Origin: Amycolatopsis sp. FDAARGOS 1241 | GTDB taxonomy: Bacteria > Actinomycetota > Actinomycetes > Mycobacteriales > Pseudonocardiaceae | NCBI RefSeq assembly: GCF_016889705.1 | Contig: NZ_CP069526.1 | Span: 3,596,001 to 3,660,000 of the forward strand | DNA: 64,000 nucleotides | Direction: 5' to 3' | Shown: positions 30,907-38,837 of the stretch, piece after piece | Position numbering within the stretch: position 1 is the first letter of the stretch | Layout: the number at the start of each line of letters is the position of its first letter | Translations under genes and position numbers: made by a program | The notes under the pieces: generated by a model | Databases searched by the model: none | Told to the model about the DNA's origin: nothing | The model's input: the letters and a program-made list of their open reading frames with translations, nothing else

Positions 30907-31219
30907 CGGGCCCACCCGAGAGCGGGCCCGAAGAACGAAAAGGAGCCGACGATGACTCCCGCCGACACCGTGCGCGAGCACTTCGCCTGACCCGTCCGGA
31001 GCTCGACGATGATCACTGGCAACGAAGCCATCGTCCCGAATGGACGGAACCCGCGGCCCCGGGGCGCCCGCAGCTCTTGCGGTGCAACGCCTTCTCGCCG
31101 ACGGCGAGCCGGACGGCACAGCCCGCACCCGCGTCGCACCTGATCCGCCATCCCCACACACCGTCGCGCGGCCAGCGCAGCCGCCGGCTTGCCCGCACCT
31201 GTCGAACAAAGGAGTTTGG
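30907..31219 (+). other. leader region with hairpin and 12-codon remnant ORF
   Basis: A 7-bp hairpin CGGGCCC/GGGCCCG (30907-30930) precedes a strong AAAGGAG-like site. The short frame ATG 30952 to TGA 30990 follows, encoding MTPADTVREHFA. Its start resembles that of the isomerase gene behind the second operator copy (RPAETV), including a shared TCCCGCCGA-ACCGTG stretch. It is therefore probably the beginning of a duplicated gene whose rest was lost. From 30991 to 31219 no credible gene is seen. Confidence 0.45.
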
Positions 31220-32083
31220 ATGTCTTCGTCGCTGTCGGCAGCACAGGACGCGCCCCCGCCGAAGGACGCCCGGCCACCAGCGCCGCCGCCCGCCGGACGC
31301 TCGGCCGCCGCGCGCCGCCGGCGCGTGCGGCAGCGGATCTGGAGCGTCGTCCCGATCGCCACGTTCGTCGGCATCATCGCGCTCTGGGCGCTGGTCGTCG
31401 CCGTGCTGGACATCCCGAACTACCTGCTGCCGAGCCCGTGGGCGGTGTTCGAGCAGATCTTCACCGGCTGGCCCGTCCTGTGGGAGAACGCGCAGACGAC
31501 GATCGCCGAGGTCCTGCTCGGCTTCGGCATCTCGATCGTGATCGCGATCCCGCTGGGGCTGCTGGTCGCCCGGTCGCTCGCGGCCAAGCAGATCATCTAC
31601 CCGCCGGTGATGCTCGTGCAGCTCGTGCCGAAGGTCGCCGTCGCGCCGCTGTTCGTGGTGTGGCTCGGGCTCGGCTTCAGCTCGAAGCTCCTGCTGACCG
31701 TGCTGATGACGTTCTTCCCGTTGCTCGTCTCCAGCATCAGCGGGTTCTCCATCCTGGACACCCGGCTGCTCTACCTGACGCGGTCGATGGGGGCCGGCGG
31801 CTGGCAGACGTTCCGCTACCTGCGGTTCCCGGCCGCGCTACCGGTGATCTTCTCCGGGCTCAAGACGTCGGCCACGATGGCGGCCACCGCAGCGATCGTC
31901 GCCGAGTTCGTGGGGTCCAACAGCGGGCTCGGGTACGTGCTGCTGCAAGCCACCAACACCCTTGACGCCACGACAGTCTTCGCAGTCCTTGTGCTGCTGA
32001 CCCTGCTCGGTGTGGTGCTGAACTACCTCGTCGAGCTGATCGAGTTCCTGCTGACCCCGTGGCAGCGCGCCAAGCTCACCTGA
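31220..32083 (+). CDS. ABC transporter permease (SsuC/TauC-like)
   Basis: The 287-residue inner-membrane protein has a Pro/Ala/Arg-rich cytoplasmic N-terminus of about 45 residues, then about six hydrophobic helices. The EAA loop is visible as SMGAGGWQTFRYLRFPAALPVIFSGL near residue 195, where the ATPase docks. It belongs to the permeases of taurine/nitrate/sulfonate/pyrimidine-type importers. The ATG at 31220 follows AAAGGAG. It is the first intact gene of a permease, binding protein, ATPase operon placed between two duplicated IclR operators. The ligand is not fixed by sequence. Confidence 0.9.
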   Translation: MSSSLSAAQDAPPPKDARPPAPPPAGRSAAARRRRVRQRIWSVVPIATFVGIIALWALVVAVLDIPNYLLPSPWAVFEQIFTGWPVLWENAQTTIAEVLLGFGISIVIAIPLGLLVARSLAAKQIIYPPVMLVQLVPKVAVAPLFVVWLGLGFSSKLLLTVLMTFFPLLVSSISGFSILDTRLLYLTRSMGAGGWQTFRYLRFPAALPVIFSGLKTSATMAATAAIVAEFVGSNSGLGYVLLQATNTLDATTVFAVLVLLTLLGVVLNYLVELIEFLLTPWQRAKLT

Positions 32084-32135
32084 CGCGGCGCCCGAGCCTC
32101 CCCGAAACCCCGCCCCGAAAACGAAAGGTCTTCCC

Positions 32136-33179
32136 ATGCACGCCGCCTTCAGAAAGGCCCTCGCCGCCGGTGTCGCCGTCGGTGTCGCGACGCTCGGCGT
32201 CGCCTGCTCCTCCGACGGCTCCGGGTCCGCGTCCGCCGGCTCGGGCGGCACGAAGCTCAGCTTCCAGCTGAACTTCCCGCCGGGTGGCTCGAACGCCGGC
32301 TTCGCCGCGGCGCTCGAGGAGGGCTACTACAAGGCCGTCGGCCTCGACGTCACGATCGTGCCCGGCACCGGCTCGTCGCTGACCGCGCAGATGGTCGCCT
32401 CCGGGCAGGCTTCGATCGGATACGCCGACTCGACCGCCACCGCGCAGCTGATCGCCAAGCAGGCGCCGCTGTCGGTGCTGGCCACGGTGTACCAGTCGAA
32501 CCCGAACGCGGTCCTCGCCCTCCCCGGCAGCGGTATCCGGTCGGTGAGCGACCTGAAGGGCAAGAAGGTCGGCACCCCGGTCCCGTCATCCCAGGCGACG
32601 ATGCTGCCGCTGTTCCTCTCGGCCAACGGACTGTCCGCAAAGGACGTCGACCTGGTGAACCTCGCGCCCACGTCGCTGGTCCAATCGCTGCTGCAGCACC
32701 GGGTCGACGCCATCCTCGGGTCCACCGACGCCTACCAGGTCCAGCTCGAGCAGCAGAACGCCGGGCAGCTGTTCGTCGCGCCGTTCGCGACCAACGGGGT
32801 GCCCACGGTCAGCACGTCGATCTTCGCGAACAAGGGCTGGGCCTCGTCGCACGCGAACGACGTGAAGGCGTTCGTCAAGGCGTCGTTGCAGGGCTGGCAC
32901 TTCGCCGCCACGAACCCGGACAAGGCGACCGCGGACGTGAACAAGCTGTGGGGTGCCAAGGCGGACAAGGCCTCCGGTGCCGAGCTGAAGGCCATCATCG
33001 GCAGCAACCTGCTGTGCGCGGGCGGCGCCAAGTTCCTCGGCAAGGCCGAACCCGCCCAGTGGGCCAAGACGCAGGACCTCCTCTCGCAGGTCGGGTTGCT
33101 GCCCAAGGGGATCGACCCGGCCAAGTACTACACCTACGACTACCTGCCGGCCGATCTGCAGCCGTGCCCCGTCAAGTGA
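32136..33179 (+). CDS. NMT1/SsuA-type substrate-binding lipoprotein
   Basis: The 347-residue protein starts with a lipoprotein signal peptide ending in LGVACSS (lipobox Cys at about 25) and a Ser/Gly linker, so it should be anchored outside the membrane. The mature part has the NMT1/SsuA fold: LNFPPGGSNAGFAAALEEGYYKAVGLDV near residue 50, the hinge motif SGQASIGYADS near 88, and DLKGKKVGTPVPSS near 135. These proteins bind small organic anions or pyrimidine-like compounds. The ATG at 32136 follows CGAAAGG. The neighbouring catabolic operon suggests a hydroxylated or branched small acid (inference). Confidence 0.9.
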   Translation: MHAAFRKALAAGVAVGVATLGVACSSDGSGSASAGSGGTKLSFQLNFPPGGSNAGFAAALEEGYYKAVGLDVTIVPGTGSSLTAQMVASGQASIGYADSTATAQLIAKQAPLSVLATVYQSNPNAVLALPGSGIRSVSDLKGKKVGTPVPSSQATMLPLFLSANGLSAKDVDLVNLAPTSLVQSLLQHRVDAILGSTDAYQVQLEQQNAGQLFVAPFATNGVPTVSTSIFANKGWASSHANDVKAFVKASLQGWHFAATNPDKATADVNKLWGAKADKASGAELKAIIGSNLLCAGGAKFLGKAEPAQWAKTQDLLSQVGLLPKGIDPAKYYTYDYLPADLQPCPVK

Positions 33180-33231
33180 GGACCGGCGTGATGACTCCGC
33201 GAACAGCACCCGCTCCCGGGAGGTCCCGATC

Positions 33232-34077
33232 ATGACCGCCGCGCAGTCCGCCGGCCCCGGAATCCGGGCCGCGCGCACTCCGATCGTCGTCGACGGCGTC
33301 GGCAAGGTCTTCGGCGAGGAGACCGACAAACCCTTCGAAGCCGTGCGCACCGTGTCGATGGACATCGCCCCGGGCGAGTTCGTCTCGGTCGTCGGCCCGT
33401 CCGGCTGCGGCAAGAGCACGCTGATGCTCATGGTCGCCGGCCTGCTGGAGCGCTCGGCCGGCACCATCACCGTGGGCGGCGAGCCCGTCGACGGCCCGAT
33501 CACCGACGTCGGCATCGCCTTCCAGGACCACCTGCTGCTCGACTTCCGCACGGCGGAGAAGAACGTGCTGCTGCAGGCCGAGATCCGCGGGCTGGACCGG
33601 GCGAAGCTGAAGGCCCGCTCGGACGAGCTGTTCGAGCAGCTGCGCCTCACCCACGCCAAGTCGCGGTACCCGCGGCAGCTCTCGGGCGGCATGCGCCAGC
33701 GCGTCTCGCTCATCCGGACGCTGGTGCACGACCCGTCGGTGATCCTGATGGACGAGCCGTTCGGCGCGCTCGACGCCCTCACCCGGCTGCAGGTGCGCAC
33801 CGATCTGGAAGCGCTGTGGCTCGAACGGCGCCCGACGGTCGTGTTCATCACGCATTCGGTGGAGGAGGCGGTGGGCCTTTCCGACCGGATCTTCGTGATG
33901 AGCCCGAGTCCGGGGGAGATCGTCGACGAAGTCGTGGTCGAGCTGCCCCGGCCCCGGCCGATCGTGCTCGGCGAGTCGCCCGAGTTCTTCGCCTACGTGG
34001 ACCGCATCTACAAGCAGTTCCAGCGGATGGGTGTCCTGCACGGGATCGAGGTGCCTGCCGCCGGCCGCGAATCGTGA
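33232..34077 (+). CDS. ABC transporter ATP-binding subunit (SsuB/TauB-like)
   Basis: The 281-residue ATPase has Walker A GPSGCGKST at 55-63, a Q-loop in IAFQDHLLLDF, signature LSGGMRQR near 143 and Walker B VILMDEPFGALDALTR near 163. The switch His is in FITHSVEEA. It powers the importer encoded just upstream and lacks an extra regulatory domain. The ATG at 33232 follows GGGAGGTCCC. A strong hairpin follows the stop, so the operon ends here. It converges on the second iclR copy. Confidence 0.92.
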   Translation: MTAAQSAGPGIRAARTPIVVDGVGKVFGEETDKPFEAVRTVSMDIAPGEFVSVVGPSGCGKSTLMLMVAGLLERSAGTITVGGEPVDGPITDVGIAFQDHLLLDFRTAEKNVLLQAEIRGLDRAKLKARSDELFEQLRLTHAKSRYPRQLSGGMRQRVSLIRTLVHDPSVILMDEPFGALDALTRLQVRTDLEALWLERRPTVVFITHSVEEAVGLSDRIFVMSPSPGEIVDEVVVELPRPRPIVLGESPEFFAYVDRIYKQFQRMGVLHGIEVPAAGRES

Positions 34078-34080
34078 CGG

Positions 34081-34122
34081 CGCTGTCCCGGTGTTCGCCG
34101 CGGCGCGGGCACCGGGACAGCG
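34081..34122. terminator. terminator hairpin between ABC operon and iclR copy 2
   Basis: CGCTGTCCCGGTG (34081-34093) and CACCGGGACAGCG (34110-34122) form a perfect 13-bp stem with a 16-base loop between convergent genes. It can serve both directions. No T-run is present. Confidence 0.78.
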
Positions 34123-34128
34123 GCGTGG

Positions 34129-34944
34129 TCAGCTCGGGGCGCCGAGTTCGGCGCGGGTGCGGATCTCCTGCGACAGGCTGCCGGCCAGGCCGGACAGCTC
34201 GGCGGCCGTTTCGAGCAGGCGGGGCGCGAGTTCCCGCATGCGCGAGTCCGGCAGCTGCAGGCTCGGGCCGGCGATGCTCACGACGCCCAGCGGCGCGCCG
34301 GTGTCGGGGTCGACCAGCGGGGTCGCCATCGCGGAGATGCCTTCTTCGACGCTGTCGTGGACGTGCGCCCAGCCGCGTTCGCGGGCTTCGTGGATGCGCG
34401 ACTGGACCTCGGCCAGGCTGGTCGGTGCGTTGTGGCCGGCGGGGTGGCGCTCGTCGTAGTCCTGTCGCGCGACCAGGCGCAGGGCTTCGTCGTCGGTCAG
34501 CTGCGAGAGCCAGGCGACGCCGCTGGCCGAGGACGCGAACGGGATCTCCGAGCCGTGGTCGGGATCGGGGTCGTAGCGCAGGCCGGCCCGGGCGCCTTGC
34601 GACTTGGCAACCCACAGCAGCTGCTCGCCGTCGACCAGGCCGAGCCGGACGAGCTGGCCGGACTCGGTGGCGAGCCGGGCCAGCACGGGCACGGCGAGTT
34701 CGAAGATCGTGCTGCTGGCCAGGTGGCGCAGGCCGAGGCCGACGATCTTCAACGTGAGCGCGTAGTTGCCCGACGGCTCGTGCTGGCGCACGAACCCTTC
34801 TTCAACGAGGGTGACCAGGATGCGGTGTGCCGCGCTCTTGGGCAGGTCCTGCTCCTCGGCGATGCGAGCCAGGGGCAAGCCCTCCGGGTGCCCGACCATG
34901 CTCTGCACCACGCCCAGACCGCGCGACAATGCTCCTGCTGCCAT
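34129..34944 (-). CDS. IclR-family regulator, copy 2 of a duplicated pair
   Basis: The 271-residue regulator is a recent paralogue of the gene at 29948-30757. It has the same HTH core (LPKSAAHRILVTLVEEGF), the same effector-domain motifs (VSIAGPSLQLPDSRM near 230), and one extra Pro-Asp pair in RYDPDPDHGSE. Differences are scattered and often conservative. The ATG at 34944 has a GGGGAG site upstream. It is divergent from the long catabolic operon starting at 35104, with an operator element identical to that of copy 1. It should control that operon, with possible cross-talk to the transporter operon. Confidence 0.9.
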   Translation of the reverse strand: MAAGALSRGLGVVQSMVGHPEGLPLARIAEEQDLPKSAAHRILVTLVEEGFVRQHEPSGNYALTLKIVGLGLRHLASSTIFELAVPVLARLATESGQLVRLGLVDGEQLLWVAKSQGARAGLRYDPDPDHGSEIPFASSASGVAWLSQLTDDEALRLVARQDYDERHPAGHNAPTSLAEVQSRIHEARERGWAHVHDSVEEGISAMATPLVDPDTGAPLGVVSIAGPSLQLPDSRMRELAPRLLETAAELSGLAGSLSQEIRTRAELGAPS

Positions 34945-35025
34945 CGCTCCCCGTTCTCCGCAGCACCGACGTCCGGCCAGCGTAGCCGAGCGCTGCCGCG
35001 GCGGTGCTCAGTGTGTTCTTCGACT

Positions 35026-35088
35026 GATTGACAAATTATCAGAACGGTGTTCCACTCTTGAAGACCGTTCCATTTGTGGTGCACCTGT
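35026..35088. repeat. duplicated IclR operator/promoter element, copy 2
   Basis: The element is near-identical to 30827-30888. The inverted repeat is GAACGGT (35042-35048) / ACCGTTC (35064-35070), with the inner 15 bases unchanged between copies. TTGACA sits at 35029-35034. It lies between iclR copy 2 and the catabolic operon and is the probable divergent operator and promoter for both. Confidence 0.78.
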
Positions 35089-35103
35089 GTCGAAGGAGCC
35101 CGT

Positions 35104-35919
35104 GTGCGTCCCGCCGAAACCGTGCTGAGCCAGGGGAGTTTCCTGCACCTGGACACCGGTGAGTTCGCGCTCGCCGCGGCCGATGCCGGGTTCGACGCGC
35201 TGGCCGTGTGGCGGCAGGCGCCGGGATACCGCGGCGCCCGCGCGACGGCGAACGCGGCCGCCCAGGCGGGTATTCGCGTCGACACGCTGTGCCGCGGCGG
35301 GTTCCTCGACCGGGCTGGGCACGAGGAGACCCTGCGGGCGATCGGCGAAGCCGCCGAGCTGGGTGCGGGTGTGCTCGTCGTGATCGCCGGACCACCGCGG
35401 CCGGCTGACCCGCGCGCCGCCGGCGCGGACCTCCACGCCGCGCTCGACCTCGCCTTGCCCGCCGCCGAACGCGCTGGAGTCGTGATCGCGCTGGAGCCGT
35501 TCCACCCCGTGCTGGCGGCCGACCGGTCGTGGCTGGTCACCCTCGCGCAAGCCGTCGACGTCGCCGAAGAGTTCGACTCGCCGCACGTCGGGCTCGCCGT
35601 CGACAGCTACCACCTGTGGTGGGACCCGCGGCTCGCGGCCGGCCTGCGCCGGGCCGGGCACCGGATCGCCGCCGTGCAGCTCGCCGACTGGGTCGTGCCC
35701 GAGCCGGGCCGCCTGCCGCCGCGGGGACTGCCGGGCGAGGGCGCGATCCCGCTCGGGGACTTCGTGAAGCTGACCCGGGAAGCCGGGTACGAGGGCGCGC
35801 TCGAGATCGAGGTGCTCGGTGACCGTGTCCGGTCGCTGCCGCCGCTCGAGGCCGCCCGTTCGCTCAAGACCGCTCTCGACCACACCGCTGTCGGGGCAGA
35901 GGAAGGAACTCACGCATGA
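35104..35919 (+). CDS. sugar-phosphate isomerase/epimerase-like TIM-barrel protein
   Basis: The 271-residue protein has the AP-endonuclease-2/xylose-isomerase TIM barrel. Likely metal ligands are the Glu of IALEPFHP (about 122), the Asp of LAVDSYH (about 167), a His near HRIAAVQLADW and the Glu of ALEIEVLGD (about 239). Such enzymes isomerise or epimerise small keto-sugars and keto-acids, and 2-oxo-tetronate isomerase belongs to this fold. The GTG at 35104 follows GAAGGAG with good spacing and was chosen over an earlier in-frame GTG. It is the first gene of a long operon behind the IclR operator and overlaps the next start by 4 bp. Confidence 0.85.
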   Translation: MRPAETVLSQGSFLHLDTGEFALAAADAGFDALAVWRQAPGYRGARATANAAAQAGIRVDTLCRGGFLDRAGHEETLRAIGEAAELGAGVLVVIAGPPRPADPRAAGADLHAALDLALPAAERAGVVIALEPFHPVLAADRSWLVTLAQAVDVAEEFDSPHVGLAVDSYHLWWDPRLAAGLRRAGHRIAAVQLADWVVPEPGRLPPRGLPGEGAIPLGDFVKLTREAGYEGALEIEVLGDRVRSLPPLEAARSLKTALDHTAVGAEEGTHA

Positions 35920-36419
35920 GCAAGGAGATCCCCCGGCAAGGACTGCTGTACGAGGACCTGTCCGTCGGTCTCTCGTTCCGCAGCCCGGGCCGCACGATCA
36001 CCGACGCCGACGTCCTCGGCTTCGCCGGGCTCACCGGGGACTACTCCGAGGTGCACACGAGCGACGTGTACGCCAAGGCCAGCCAGTTCGGCCGCCGGAT
36101 CGCCCACGGCATGCTGGGGCTGGCGTACGCGCACGGGCTGATGTGGCCGCGCACGGAGCTGCTGCGCCACACCGCGATCGCGTTCCTGGGCATCAAGGAC
36201 TGGCGGTTCGTCGCGCCCATCTTCCTCGGCGACACGATCTTCGTGAACTACTCCGTCGCCGAGATGCGCGATTCGAAGTCCAAGCCGGACCAGGCCATCG
36301 TGACCTTCGACGTCGAGGTGGTCGACCAGGACGGGCGCCTGTGCCAGCGGGGACAGAAGGTCGAACTGCTGTCCAAGGTGCCGCTGGCCGGCGTCACCGC
36401 GAGCGGGCAGGCCGGCTGA
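35916..36419 (+). CDS. MaoC-family acyl-CoA hydratase/dehydratase
   Basis: The 167-residue protein is a single hot-dog domain with the catalytic Asp-His of (R)-specific enoyl-CoA hydratases in LTGDYSEVHTSDVYA (about 40-54), then FGRRIAHGMLGLAYAHGL. It should hydrate or dehydrate a CoA thioester. Together with the two CoA-transferases downstream it indicates a CoA-bound stage in the pathway. Relatives include mesaconyl-CoA hydratase-like proteins. The ATG overlaps the isomerase stop (ATGA), and its own stop overlaps the next start (TGATG), so the genes are tightly coupled. Confidence 0.88.
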   Translation: MSKEIPRQGLLYEDLSVGLSFRSPGRTITDADVLGFAGLTGDYSEVHTSDVYAKASQFGRRIAHGMLGLAYAHGLMWPRTELLRHTAIAFLGIKDWRFVAPIFLGDTIFVNYSVAEMRDSKSKPDQAIVTFDVEVVDQDGRLCQRGQKVELLSKVPLAGVTASGQAG

Positions 36420-37174
36420 TGGCCGGGCGGTTCGCCGGCAAGCGCGCGCTGGTCACCGGTGGCGGCCGGGGCATCGGCCAGGCGATCGTCGCGCGGCTCG
36501 CGGCCGAAGACGCCGAAGTCGTGGTGGCCGACGTCGACGCGGTGCGAGCCAAGTCCGTGGTGGAGTCCTTGCGGGACAAGGGGTTCACCGCCGAGGTGCG
36601 TACCTTGGACGTGGCCGATCCGGCGTCGTTCGACGCGGTCGGCGAGGGGCTGGACGTGGTCGTCGCGAACGCGGGCATCCAGACGTTCGCCCCTGCGAGC
36701 GAGCTGACCGTCGCCGATTGGGACCGCGTGCTCGACGTGAACGCACGCGGCACGATGCTCACCCTGCAGCTGGCCGCGCGGTGCCTGCGCGGGGGCGGCG
36801 CGGCGGTCACGGTCGCCTCCATCCAGGCGCTGCTGCCCAACGCCTTGTCGGCCGACTACGCGGCTTCCAAGGCCGCCGTGCTGAGCCTGACGAAGTCGTT
36901 CGCGGCCGAGCTCGCGCCGCGCGGGATCCGGGTCAACGCGGTGGCGCCGGGGCGGATCGACACACCACTGTCCGACTTCGGCAGCGACCAGGTCGGGCGC
37001 ATCACCGGCCAGGACGCGGCCGAAGCGCTGGAGCGCCGGCTGTCGACCAACCCGCTGGGCCGGATCGGCCGGCCCGAAGAGGTGGCCGCGGCGGTGGCGT
37101 TCCTCGCGTCCGACGACGCTTCCTACATCACCGGCGAGTGCGTGAACGTGTGCGGTGGGGACGTGATGCTGTGA
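36419..37174 (+). CDS. short-chain dehydrogenase/reductase
   Basis: The 251-residue enzyme has the SDR cofactor motif TGGGRGIGQ near residue 13, NAG in VVANAGIQ near 82, catalytic Ser in VASIQA and the YAASK motif near 143. The acidic residue after strand 2 (VADVD) suggests NAD preference. It probably oxidises a hydroxyacid, a sugar acid or a 3-hydroxyacyl-CoA in this operon. Its start overlaps the MaoC stop by one base, and its stop overlaps the CoA-transferase start by 4 bp. The exact substrate is unknown. Confidence 0.88.
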   Translation: MAGRFAGKRALVTGGGRGIGQAIVARLAAEDAEVVVADVDAVRAKSVVESLRDKGFTAEVRTLDVADPASFDAVGEGLDVVVANAGIQTFAPASELTVADWDRVLDVNARGTMLTLQLAARCLRGGGAAVTVASIQALLPNALSADYAASKAAVLSLTKSFAAELAPRGIRVNAVAPGRIDTPLSDFGSDQVGRITGQDAAEALERRLSTNPLGRIGRPEEVAAAVAFLASDDASYITGECVNVCGGDVML

Positions 37175-38832
37175 TCCCGCTCGACGCGGCACCGTCCGGG
37201 CGGGACCGCACCAACGTGCACCTGTCGCCGGAAGAGGCGGTCGCGCTCGTGCCCGGCGGCGCGACCGTGGCGGTCGGCGGCACCGGCTCCCTGTTGCAGG
37301 TCCCCGAAACGCTGCTCGCGGCGCTCGAGCGGCGGTGGGAGGACGGCGGTTCGCCGGCCGGCCTCACCGTCGTGCACGTGATGGGCCTGGGCGACCACGA
37401 GGGCCGTGGTGTCGACCACGTCGCGATCCCCGGGCTCGTGCGCCGGTTCATCGGCTCGCACTTCGTGCTCTCGCCCCGGGAACAGGGCGTGATCGCGCGC
37501 AACGAGGTCGAGGCCATCGGCCTGCCCGCGGGCACGATCTCCTTGCTGTACCGGGAGATCGCCGCGCGCCGGCCCGGGCTGTTCACCGACATTGGGCTCG
37601 GCACGTTCGTCGATCCGCGGCAGCAGTGGGGCCGGATGAACGAGCGCACCACCACCGGCCTGAGCGAGCTGGTGACCGTCGGCGGTCGGGAGTGGCTGTT
37701 CTACCCGCGGTTCGACCTCGACGTCGCGCTGCTGCGTGCCACCGAGGCCGACGTCGACGGCAACATCGGCATGGACGACGAAGCCGCGATCGCCGACAAC
37801 CTGGCGATCGCGCAGGCCACGCACAACAGCGGCGGACTCGTGCTGGTCGAGGTGAAGCGGCTGGTCGACCGCGGCGAGCTCCCGGCGAACCGTGTCCGCA
37901 TCCCCGGGCCGCTGGTGGACCACGTGGTGCTCACCGACTTCCCGAACCAGACGCCGATCACGGTCGCCGACCCGCGGCGCACCGGCACGCTCCCGAACCG
38001 CCCGACGCAGGTCGAGGCGCTGCCGTTCGACCAGCGCAAGGTGGTCGCGCGCCGCGCGGCGACCGAACTGCACGAAGGAGACCTGGCCAACCTCGGCGTC
38101 GGCATGGCCAACGGCATCAGCTACGTCGCGCTGGAGGAAGGTTTCCTCGACCGCTTCACGCTCACCGTCGAGCAGGGGATCTTCGGCGGCCTGCCCGGCG
38201 TCGGCCTCGATTCGGGCACCGCGATCAACCCGTCGGCGATCGTGGACATGCCGAGCCAGTTCGACCTCTACGACGGCGGCGCGCTCGATTTCGCCGGGCT
38301 CGCCTACGCCGAGGTCGACCGGCACGGCAACGTCAACGTCGCCGCCGCCGGCGGTCGTCCCATCGGCCCCGGCGGGTTCATCGACATCAGCCAGAAGGCC
38401 CGCACGATCGTCTTCTGCGGCACCCTGCGCGGCGGCGGGCTGGAAGTCGGGATCACCGACGGGCAGCTCGTCATCACGAAAGACGGGCGCTATCCGAAGT
38501 TCGTCGACGAGGTCTCCCACATCTGCTTCAGCGCCGAACGCGCGCACGCGGCGGGCCAGGAGGTCCTCTACGTGACCGAACGCGCGGTGTTCCGGCTCGG
38601 GCCCGCCGGTGTGGAGCTCATCGAGCTCGCCCCCGGCGTCGACCTGCAGCGCGACGTGCTGGACCGGATGGGCTTCACGCCGGTGCTACGGGGCGAACCC
38701 CGGCTGATGGAGCCGCGCCTGTTCCGGCCCGAGCCGGCCGGGCTGAAACCGCGCCCGCGCCGGGACAAGACCGGCTTGACCAGGACGGGCCGGGCCAAGA
38801 CCGGCCGCGATCAGACCACAGAAAGGCCGTAG
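37171..38832 (+). CDS. acyl-CoA:carboxylate CoA-transferase (family I, alpha-beta fused)
   Basis: The 553-residue protein fuses both halves of a family I CoA-transferase. The first half carries the glycine loop VAVGGTGSLLQVPE near residue 30. The second half has the catalytic Glu in FTLTVEQGIFGGLPG near 337, in the position of the SCOT/YdiF glutamate. It should move CoA between an acyl-CoA and a free acid via a glutamyl-CoA thioester. The last 30 residues are a basic Lys/Arg/Thr tail with repeated DKTG/AKTG units, unlike the family. The GTG at 37171 overlaps the SDR stop. A second, unrelated CoA-transferase follows. Confidence 0.88.
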   Translation: MIPLDAAPSGRDRTNVHLSPEEAVALVPGGATVAVGGTGSLLQVPETLLAALERRWEDGGSPAGLTVVHVMGLGDHEGRGVDHVAIPGLVRRFIGSHFVLSPREQGVIARNEVEAIGLPAGTISLLYREIAARRPGLFTDIGLGTFVDPRQQWGRMNERTTTGLSELVTVGGREWLFYPRFDLDVALLRATEADVDGNIGMDDEAAIADNLAIAQATHNSGGLVLVEVKRLVDRGELPANRVRIPGPLVDHVVLTDFPNQTPITVADPRRTGTLPNRPTQVEALPFDQRKVVARRAATELHEGDLANLGVGMANGISYVALEEGFLDRFTLTVEQGIFGGLPGVGLDSGTAINPSAIVDMPSQFDLYDGGALDFAGLAYAEVDRHGNVNVAAAGGRPIGPGGFIDISQKARTIVFCGTLRGGGLEVGITDGQLVITKDGRYPKFVDEVSHICFSAERAHAAGQEVLYVTERAVFRLGPAGVELIELAPGVDLQRDVLDRMGFTPVLRGEPRLMEPRLFRPEPAGLKPRPRRDKTGLTRTGRAKTGRDQTTERP

Positions 38833-38837
38833 TCCTC

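Noticed and set aside
36718..37170. Upstream in-frame extension of the family I CoA-transferase
   Set aside because: Homology and the GTGA overlap with the SDR gene place the start at 37171. The extension is an Arg-rich shadow of the SDR gene.
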